Origin: Magnetofaba australis IT-1
Lineage (GTDB): Bacteria; Pseudomonadota; Magnetococcia; Magnetococcales; Magnetococcaceae
NCBI RefSeq assembly: GCF_002109495.1
Contig: NZ_LVJN01000020.1
Coordinates: forward strand, 1,162,300 to 1,226,299
Direction of reading: 5' to 3'
Length of the DNA: 64,000 nucleotides
Part shown: positions 58,455 through 64,000 of the stretch, in pieces
Position numbering within the stretch: the stretch's first letter is position 1
Layout of the letters: the number at the start of each line of letters is the position of its first letter
Notes under the pieces: generated by a model
The model's database searches: none
Seen by the model: the letters and a program-made list of their open reading frames with translations, nothing else
What the model was told of the DNA's origin: nothing
Made by a program: the position numbers and the translations under genes

Positions 58455-58658
58455 CGGCACAGAGCAGCCAATGTTTGCGTGACGCAGGTAAAGCTTGCGC
58501 TGACTATTGGCCGCCGACTGGTCGGCGGCGGGATTCTTAAGGGGCCGCGCCCCTTAAGCGGGTGTGGGCGGAGCCCACGGTTTGTTTTTTTGGGAGCTCG
58601 AGGGCAAAGCCCTCGATATCTTTTCTATCCAGAACCGCTCATGACCAATTTTGAATTC
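58455..58658 (+). repeat. Modular hairpin repeat, copy G (type I)
   Basis: CAGCCAATGTTTGCGTGACGC, ACTATTGG, stem GCCGCCGAC/GTCGGCGGC, then TTAAGGGGC-CGC-GCCCCTTAA, CGGGT, GTGGGC-GGA-GCCCAC, CGAGGGC-AAA-GCCCTCG, CCAATTTTGAATTCGAC. The second stem is entirely different from the other copies (CTTAAG in place of CTGGGG) but still pairs perfectly. It lies between convergent genes, after the ppdK terminator. Confidence 0.9.
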
Positions 58659-58667
58659 GACATGAAG

Positions 58668-59099
58668 TTAGGGGGCGGGCCAGCCCAGATGGCAGGTTTG
58701 GGTGATCATCTCGTTGTAGGCCAAGTCGCCATTGAGGGCCAGTTGGCGAAACTGCTCCTGGGTAAACCAGTCAATCTCCAGCAATTCGCGGGTCAGGCAT
58801 TGCGCCTGGCCGGAGAATGCGCGGCTCAGGTAGACGAAACCGATGTGCGGCGCCCGCTGTTCCAGGAAGGTGACAACGTCCACCTGTCGCCATTCTGTGA
58901 GACTGACGCCAATCTCCTCTTTGACTTCCCGTAGCAGCGCTTGCTCCAGCCCTTCGCCGGCATCGACAAATCCGCCTGGCAGCGCCCATTTGCGCCAACG
59001 GTGGTCGCGATAGGCCAAACGTCCGAGCAGAAGACGCTCTTCGCCAGCGCTGTGATCCATAATCAGAGCGTGTGCGGAGACGGTGGGACGCGAGAGCAT
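58668..59099 (-). CDS. Nudix hydrolase
   Basis: The 143-residue protein contains the full Nudix box GGFVDAGEGLEQALLREVKEEIGV (Gx5Ex7REUxEExGU) at about residue 42. VDVVTFLEQRAPHIGFVYLSRAFSG follows. Nudix enzymes hydrolyse nucleoside diphosphates linked to another group. The layout (short, with YNEMITQT near the C-terminus) resembles ADP-ribose- or MutT-type members, but the substrate cannot be chosen. AAGGAGG precedes the ATG. It is monocistronic and lies next to repeat copy G. Confidence 0.9.
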   Translation of the reverse strand: MLSRPTVSAHALIMDHSAGEERLLLGRLAYRDHRWRKWALPGGFVDAGEGLEQALLREVKEEIGVSLTEWRQVDVVTFLEQRAPHIGFVYLSRAFSGQAQCLTRELLEIDWFTQEQFRQLALNGDLAYNEMITQTCHLGWPAP

Positions 59100-59234
59100 G
59101 GATCCTCCTTGCCAGCCACTGGGCGACGAACGGTCCCTATCGGCGTTGGCGTCATCAGCCCAAGGGCGCGTTGAGATCGTTGCACATCAACACGCCATGA
59201 ACACTCTTGCAAACCGAATAGCGCCAATTGAGCC

Positions 59235-60497
59235 TTAGCCAATGTTCTCGTAGACAATGCGCCATGGCCCTTTGCCACCTTCCTGGCGCCAGTACTGACG
59301 TCGCAAGCGCCAATTCTGGCCACCGCCGCGAGCAGTGGACTCGGTAAACGTGACCACCACCATGGGGTCTTTTCCAGGATAGTGCAGAATGCTCGGATCA
59401 GACAGCGTAAACGCCTTGCGCGACCACTGTTTTATATCGCCGCGCAGAACATTGCTCCAGCTTTTGAAGTCATTGCTCTGATTATTGAATTTACGCGAAT
59501 AGTGGGTCAGAAGCCGCTGAATGTCGCCGCTGCTCAAGTCCCGACGCCACTGCTCTACCTGGGTCTGAATACTCTGACGCCGCGCCAGCCACTCCTGTTT
59601 GGAGACCCAGTTCAGACGCGGGCTCAGCACCACCGGCGTGCCGATGCCCGCCAAGCGCTCCAGATCCTGGAAGTCGAGATTGGTCAGCGCCACACAGCCA
59701 TCGCTGGCGCGGGGAGGGCGGCTATAGGTGTCAGACGGGGTGCCGTGCAGCCAGATCCCATAACCCGTGCGCTTATTGAGGCGATCCCATTCATTGGGGT
59801 AGTTGAGCGGCAAGGCGCCAGCGCCATAGAGGTCGGGCAGGGAGTCGCCGGTGAGATAGTCGGTGATGTAGTAGAGTCCCACCGGGGTCTTTTTGTCGCC
59901 GCGTCGCCGCTTATCCGCGCCGTTCTTGCCGGACGAAGAGTAGTAGCTGGCGATCAGCTCCGGCGCCCCGTCATGATTGCGAAACAGATACAGGCGCGCT
60001 TGGGTCAGATCCACGGCAATGGCGTGGGCGCTGCGGGTAGAGAGCATCAGCAGTTCGGCGGGCATGCTGCCCGCAGGCGGCTGATGCTGCAGGTGACGCA
60101 GGCGCGCCAAGGCTTCTGCTTGCAGATCGGCGATATCCGGGTCGCGCCCGCTGGCGGGAATGTTGCCAAACCCTTTGAGCATCTGCGCCTGGGCGGTGAG
60201 AAGATCGCCATAGATCAGTTGCGCGACGCGGAAGTCGGGTTTTTTACGGGTAAGAACCTCAAATGTGGCCAGAGCGCGGGTAAAGTCGCTGTTGGCGATG
60301 GCCGCCATCCCCTGTTGAAACAGCGCGTCAAACTCCGAGATGCGCTCCTTGTGGGGGCGGATCGCCGCTTGCGCCGAAGAGGCTGCTTGTGCTGGGGGGG
60401 TGAGGCAAAACAGCATCAAAGCACACAGGATGCTCACGTTCGCCAAGCGGCAAGCAGACGTTATGAATGTGGCGCGCTTGGGAAACACAGGCGTCAT
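59235..60497 (-). CDS. L,D-transpeptidase with Cds6-like C-terminal domain
   Basis: The 420-residue exported protein has a hydrophobic N-terminal signal (LANVSILCALMLFCLTPPAQA), a helical TPR-like segment, and the YkuD catalytic domain: IAVDLTQARLYLFRNHDG, GDKKTPVGLYYIT and GIWLHGTPSDTY...RASDGCVALTN with the catalytic Cys. The last 120 residues (from about 300) form a SnoaL/NTF2-like domain like the Cds6 C-terminal domain. The upstream gene's product ends in a similar domain. Its ATG overlaps that gene's stop (ATGA), so the pair is co-translated. It crosslinks peptidoglycan or attaches proteins to it. Confidence 0.88.
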   Translation of the reverse strand: MTPVFPKRATFITSACRLANVSILCALMLFCLTPPAQAASSAQAAIRPHKERISEFDALFQQGMAAIANSDFTRALATFEVLTRKKPDFRVAQLIYGDLLTAQAQMLKGFGNIPASGRDPDIADLQAEALARLRHLQHQPPAGSMPAELLMLSTRSAHAIAVDLTQARLYLFRNHDGAPELIASYYSSSGKNGADKRRRGDKKTPVGLYYITDYLTGDSLPDLYGAGALPLNYPNEWDRLNKRTGYGIWLHGTPSDTYSRPPRASDGCVALTNLDFQDLERLAGIGTPVVLSPRLNWVSKQEWLARRQSIQTQVEQWRRDLSSGDIQRLLTHYSRKFNNQSNDFKSWSNVLRGDIKQWSRKAFTLSDPSILHYPGKDPMVVVTFTESTARGGGQNWRLRRQYWRQEGGKGPWRIVYENIG

Positions 60498-61900
60498 CCG
60501 CCGGAGAGTTCGCGTACGATTTTCCACTGCTCGTCCTGTTTTTCCAGTAGCAGGAGTTTTTTCACCTGATCGCGATAATTATAAGAGCGATACGTCTGCA
60601 CAAAGGTTGCGCGCTTGCGTCCGTTGGGCGCGTCGGAGATCTCAAGGTCAGAGACCTCAACGCTGATTTTCCCCGGTTTGCTCAGACGATTGCGGCGCGT
60701 CTTTTCCCAGGTGGCGCGGCTGCGGCCGCGACTGGGACGAAAATTCTCACCGTAGCTATTGAGGTAGGTTTCAACATCCTTCCGCGCCCACGCTTTGGCC
60801 CAATTGTGCACCGCTGCGCTGGCTTCATCATCCTGGGGGGGGTGAGCTGGCGCGTCTTGAGTGGGGGCGGCAGCCATCACGCGCACAGGGGCGGCTTGGG
60901 TCTCTTGTGCTTCCTCTCGCCGTGTCATGGGCGGCGCCACGGTATGTTTCTCTGGGGCGGCAGGCTCTTCAACTTGAGGCGGAGGAGGAGGCGGCTGAAG
61001 CGGGCGCGCCGGAGCGGCGGCGGCCAGTTGTGCGCGTTTGATCTGTTCGGCGCGGGCTTGCGCTTCCGCTTCCAGTCGAGCTTGGCGCTCCTGCTCCAAC
61101 TGCTTGCGCAGTTGTGCGGCTTGTTGCTGTTTGAGGGTCTCTTTGGCCAGTTGTTTCTGCTGTTTGGCCAATTCAGTCTCGGCCTGGGTGGCGCGGGTCA
61201 GTAGATCCTCCATACGGGATTCGGCTTCGGCGCGCTTGCGGCTCTCTTCACGCATGCGCGTTTGCGCGGCGGTGAGAGCCTCTTTGGCTGCGTTGGCTTC
61301 ATCCTGGAGCTTTTGCGCCTCCTCTTGGATGCGGCGCATCTCCTCCTTTTGCGCCAGCATCTCCGGCGACGGCTGCGCGCGCTCGCCTTGCTCTCGCAAA
61401 GTGTTGGGTTTGGTCACCAGAGCCAATTTCGCGCTATCGCTCTGCGGCGTCTCCATCTTCAACGCGCGGCTGTAGGCTTGCGCGGCCAGCTTGCCGTAGA
61501 TATCGCGCAGGTTCTGATGCGCGGTGGCGTAGCTGGGGTGGGTTTTGATCGCTTTGAGCAGAGATTCGCGCGCCAGGTCGAACATGCCCTGATTGGCGTA
61601 CAGTACCGCCAGATTGTTATATGGCTCCGGCAGGTCAGGACGCTCCACGGTCAGGTCGTGGAACTGTTTGATGGCGCCGGTGAAGTTGCCTTGGCGTGTG
61701 AGGATCACCCCTTTGAGGAAACGCGCTTCCACATCGCTGGGACGAGATTTGAGCAGAGCGTTGACGGCGCCCAGGGCGTCATCCAGTTGCTGCCTGTCCA
61801 CTTGTCGATAGATGGCGTCCATGGCGGCGTCGGCCCGCACCGGTGTGGGTATGGCCAGAAGCAGCGTCATCAGGAGGGTAAGGCGAAGAAAACGCATCAT
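60494..61900 (-). CDS. Exported TPR/coiled-coil protein with Cds6-like C-terminal domain
   Basis: A 468-residue protein with a Sec signal peptide (LTLLMTLLLAIPTPVRA), TPR repeats to about residue 145 (EARFLKGVILTRQGNFTGAIKQF), and a long coiled coil rich in Ala, Glu, Gln, Arg (about 170-300). Next comes a low-complexity Pro-Glu stretch (RPLQPPPPPPQVEEPAAPE) and a C-terminal domain of about 105 residues (AVHNWAKAWARKDVETYLNSYGENF...QWKIVRELSGG) that resembles the tail of the L,D-transpeptidase. It is probably a periplasmic partner or scaffold for that enzyme. It is the first gene of the pair. Confidence 0.82.
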   Translation of the reverse strand: MMRFLRLTLLMTLLLAIPTPVRADAAMDAIYRQVDRQQLDDALGAVNALLKSRPSDVEARFLKGVILTRQGNFTGAIKQFHDLTVERPDLPEPYNNLAVLYANQGMFDLARESLLKAIKTHPSYATAHQNLRDIYGKLAAQAYSRALKMETPQSDSAKLALVTKPNTLREQGERAQPSPEMLAQKEEMRRIQEEAQKLQDEANAAKEALTAAQTRMREESRKRAEAESRMEDLLTRATQAETELAKQQKQLAKETLKQQQAAQLRKQLEQERQARLEAEAQARAEQIKRAQLAAAAPARPLQPPPPPPQVEEPAAPEKHTVAPPMTRREEAQETQAAPVRVMAAAPTQDAPAHPPQDDEASAAVHNWAKAWARKDVETYLNSYGENFRPSRGRSRATWEKTRRNRLSKPGKISVEVSDLEISDAPNGRKRATFVQTYRSYNYRDQVKKLLLLEKQDEQWKIVRELSGG

Positions 61901-62080
61901 AACAGAGTCATCAAGGCTCTTGCGTTGAGATGAGAAGCGCAGGTGGCGCCAGCGGCGCGACAGGCGACAAAATAATTGAAGGCGGATTATAGCATTGTGA
62001 CGCTGGGGGGCGGCAAGGCTACGAATGGGCTTTTGTCAGATTCTTGTTGCAAATGCGGGTTGCGCGCGCAAGTTCTGCGC

Positions 62081-62824
62081 TCAAATCGGCAGAAATACCG
62101 AGGAGGCGATGAACTGTAACGCCTGTTTGATGGCGCGTTTGGTCTTCTGCGCCACGATCTGCGCCAGGAGGTCTTGAATGACGATGATTTTTCCGGCCAA
62201 GCGCTCAAAGCTCAGATCCTGGTTGGTCTCAAGGGAGCCGGGCTCATTGGAGAGCAGATAGAGATCGCCCGACTCAGAACGCATGTGGGTCAGCTTCCAG
62301 AAGGCGATCTCCAGGTTGCGCGCGCTATTGTAGAGTTTTTGCGGGTCCAGGGAGTTGAGATCAAACAGGAAAAACTCGGTTTTGTTCTCGTAGGAGGCCA
62401 TCAGCATGCCGCCGATTCCGGCGGCGAAGGCGAACACCCGATCGCCTTCGTAGCTTTCGCGAAACGCCAGATGGATCGCTTCGACGCCCACTGCGCCATC
62501 CAGCTCTTGGAAACGCCATTGATGGCTTTGGGGGTTGTCGAACAGTTCGTCGACGCGCTCCTGCCAGCCGTCGGCGTCGGTTTTGCGCCATTCACGGGGG
62601 TTGCGCCAGTAGAGCTTCTGGGTCATCTCGCGCAGGTGGTTGAACAGGGCGCGCTGCAGCGTCTCCACCATGATGTCGACGTCGCCTTTGGCGATGTCGG
62701 AGAGTTCAAACGCGGATTTCTCGTCACCCCACTCCGGGGCAGTGAGCTGATTGCTTAGGCAACCGCTTAGTAGAAGAGCAGCGCACGTCAGCAGGGCGGC
62801 GAGAAGGCGGGCGCGCACAGACAT
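62081..62824 (-). CDS. Lipoprotein of unknown function
   Basis: The 247-residue protein has a lipoprotein signal peptide with lipobox LLSGC (Cys about residue 22) and is otherwise mixed helix/strand: FRESYEGDRVFAFAAGIGGMLMASYENKTEFFLFDL is the most distinctive part, followed by SARNLEIAFWKLTHMRSESGDLYLLSNEP. No family is recognised. It lies 15 bases downstream of mlaA on the same strand and may be an outer-membrane protein transcribed with it. Confidence 0.75.
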   Translation of the reverse strand: MSVRARLLAALLTCAALLLSGCLSNQLTAPEWGDEKSAFELSDIAKGDVDIMVETLQRALFNHLREMTQKLYWRNPREWRKTDADGWQERVDELFDNPQSHQWRFQELDGAVGVEAIHLAFRESYEGDRVFAFAAGIGGMLMASYENKTEFFLFDLNSLDPQKLYNSARNLEIAFWKLTHMRSESGDLYLLSNEPGSLETNQDLSFERLAGKIIVIQDLLAQIVAQKTKRAIKQALQFIASSVFLPI

Positions 62825-62839
62825 GTACCAGAGGCGAGC

Positions 62840-63571
62840 TTAGTTGGCGATCTGGTTGCTGCGCAGCTTCAGGTAGCCGTCGCGCAGCGACAGGTAGGGA
62901 TCCAGCGCAGCGCTCTTGAGGTCTTCATACTCGCCCAGGCGCAACGAGGTGTCGTTGACGATCTCCACCGAGCGCGCGCCAACCCGGGTCCAGGTTTCGA
63001 TGTCGCCGTAGTTGATGGGCTGCAGGAAGGCGTCTCCCACCAGACCGACGGTGTCGCGCAAGGTGGAGGCGCCCAGCAGGGGCCACACCAGATAGGGCGA
63101 ATCGCCCACGCCATACACGCCCAGGGTCTGGCCCAGGTCTTCCCGGTTGGAGGTCATGGCGAAGGTTTCGCCGGCCACGTCAATGAAGCCCAGTAGGCCG
63201 ATGGTGGAGTTGATGCAGAAGCGGGCGGCTTCAGTCAGCGCTTGGGAGCCTTTGCCCTGTAGCAGCGCGTTGACGAAGTAGACCGGTTGGGTCAGGTTGT
63301 CGAACACATTGTGCACGCCCTGACGCAGCTCCAGCGGCAGCACTGCGGCATAGCCGGTGGAGATCGGTTTGAGGGCCCAGAAATAGAGCGTGTCGTTGAC
63401 GCCGAACATCAGACGGTTCCACCCCTCCAGCGGATCGGAGACGGTGGGGGCGGGCGCAGCAGAGGCCCACAGGTCGGCGCTGGGGTCGGCCTCAGTGGCC
63501 AGAGCCTGGCGGGCGCTGAGGGCCCAGGTCAGGGTGATTGCCAACAGGAGGGTGCGCAGGGTGGAAGCCAT
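62840..63571 (-). CDS. mlaA: MlaA (VacJ) family phospholipid-trafficking protein
   Basis: MlaA removes phospholipids from the outer leaflet. The 243-residue protein has DPLEGWNRLMFGVNDTLYFWALKPISTGYAAVLP, FINSTIGLLGFID-type (here CINSTIGLLGFIDVAGE), EDLGQTLGVYGVGDSPYLVWPLLG and STLRDTVGLVGD, the conserved MlaA blocks. The signal peptide ends ALSARQALA and no lipobox cysteine is seen, unlike the E. coli lipoprotein. I chose the ATG at 63571, with AAGG 9 bases upstream. It is the first gene of a transcript that includes the lipoprotein gene. Confidence 0.92.
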   Translation of the reverse strand: MASTLRTLLLAITLTWALSARQALATEADPSADLWASAAPAPTVSDPLEGWNRLMFGVNDTLYFWALKPISTGYAAVLPLELRQGVHNVFDNLTQPVYFVNALLQGKGSQALTEAARFCINSTIGLLGFIDVAGETFAMTSNREDLGQTLGVYGVGDSPYLVWPLLGASTLRDTVGLVGDAFLQPINYGDIETWTRVGARSVEIVNDTSLRLGEYEDLKSAALDPYLSLRDGYLKLRSNQIAN

Positions 63572-63883
63572 CGGTGTTCGCCTTGCAAGCCGCCAGGGGC
63601 GGCAAAGTGTTGGGATGAATGCGTCTCGACATGACCGCTTCATTCTAAAAGCGGCTGCGCATTTTGCCCCATATTGGCCGATTTTTCAATTGAAAGCAAT
63701 TGTTCGCGCAAGCGCCTGACGTGTTGCGGCTTGAGCAATAGGTGGGCCGGGTAAGCGCAAATCTGAGGCTATTGGCTCTATACCAATGGCGCCAAACCTG
63801 GACGAGTCTGTAAGAATTGACTAAATTGTACGTTTGGGTTGTTTGGATTGTCATGGCTTTGGCACAGAATCGGGTTAGCAAAG
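63572..63883. other. Divergent intergenic region before mlaA
   Basis: 312 bases between mlaA and the divergent partial gene. No coding frame is supported. An A/T-richer stretch at 63800-63850 (with TTGACT at 63817) may carry promoters, but I cannot assign pairs of boxes. Confidence 0.4.
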
Positions 63884-64000
63884 ATGAAACGGTTGCTCAA
63901 TGCATCAATTTTTTGTCGTCTTGGCGTGCACATGGGGCGTCGGATGTTTCTGTTGGCGGGCGCTCTGGCGTTGGGATTGGCGCTGACGGCGCCGGCGCAC
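63884..64000 (+). CDS. Partial exported protein (signal peptide only)
   Basis: From ATG 63884 the frame stays open to the window edge and gives 39 residues: a short lead, then MGRRMFLLAGALALGLALTAPAH, a Sec signal peptide. The real start may be one of two internal ATGs. Its divergent neighbour is mlaA, so a MlaC-like phospholipid-binding protein is a possibility, but nothing in the visible sequence shows it. Confidence 0.5.
   Translation, partial: MKRLLNASIFCRLGVHMGRRMFLLAGALALGLALTAPAH

Overview
The window reads as a chromosomal segment of a GC-rich, Gram-negative proteobacterium. Supporting markers are MlaA, NhaA, ErfK-type L,D-transpeptidase, DinG-like helicase, CnoX-like thioredoxin, FtsY, Slt, lipoprotein and Sec signal peptides, and queuosine synthesis by QueD/QueE/Tgt/QueA. 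A Calvin-type class II fructose-bisphosphate aldolase next to pyruvate phosphate dikinase and acetyl-CoA synthetase suggests an autotroph or mixotroph. The abundance of TPR proteins, GGDEF/HD-GYP signalling and rSAM-associated enzymes would fit a marine magnetococcus-like alphaproteobacterium, but that placement is inference only. I see no phage, insertion sequence, rRNA operon or CRISPR array. The one RNA gene recognised is tRNA-Leu(GAG).

Layout. 0-6.4 kb: edge of a polysaccharide/sulfotransferase region, DUF1835 protein, alpha carbonic anhydrase, CnoX-like thioredoxin, MurI, tRNA-Leu, small exported protein, DUF4332 protein. 6.7-13.7 kb: large membrane protein, aldolase, an exported TPR-caspase translationally coupled to an exported SUMF1-fold protein, and a REC-PP2C phosphatase. 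13.9-24.3 kb: radical SAM + GT2 pair, a thioredoxin-like gene broken in a C8 tract, FtsY, Slt, ThiE-like/QueE, QueD, a cNMP-binding-like protein, a TPR-glycosyltransferase. 24.6-34 kb: ApaH/CYTH/Gmk-like/CBS/thioredoxin-HEAT cluster, a TPR protein, STAS protein, and a RimI-TsaB-DinG operon. 34-43.4 kb: GGDEF and a divergent HD-GYP, Tgt, QueA, a DsrE-like protein, ComEC. 43.8-55 kb: Acs, SerC, an EF-hand/ECF sigma/membrane protein/Spy-CnrX-like locus, exported rhodanese, HtrA-type protease, NhaA with a structured leader, TrpB2. 55.6-64 kb: PpdK, Nudix, two periplasmic proteins sharing a C-terminal domain (one an L,D-transpeptidase), a lipoprotein, MlaA, and the start of another exported protein.

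The most unusual signal is non-coding. Seven intergenic copies of a modular repeat are built from consecutive perfect stem-loops, nearly all closed by 3-nt loops and joined by a conserved CGGGT linker, giving a period of about 22 bp. Stem sequences differ between copies while pairing is kept. Copies of one subtype (ends AATGTTTGCGTGA... and CCAATTTTGAATTCGAC) all lie between convergent genes; copies of the other subtype flank queA and separate acs from serC.
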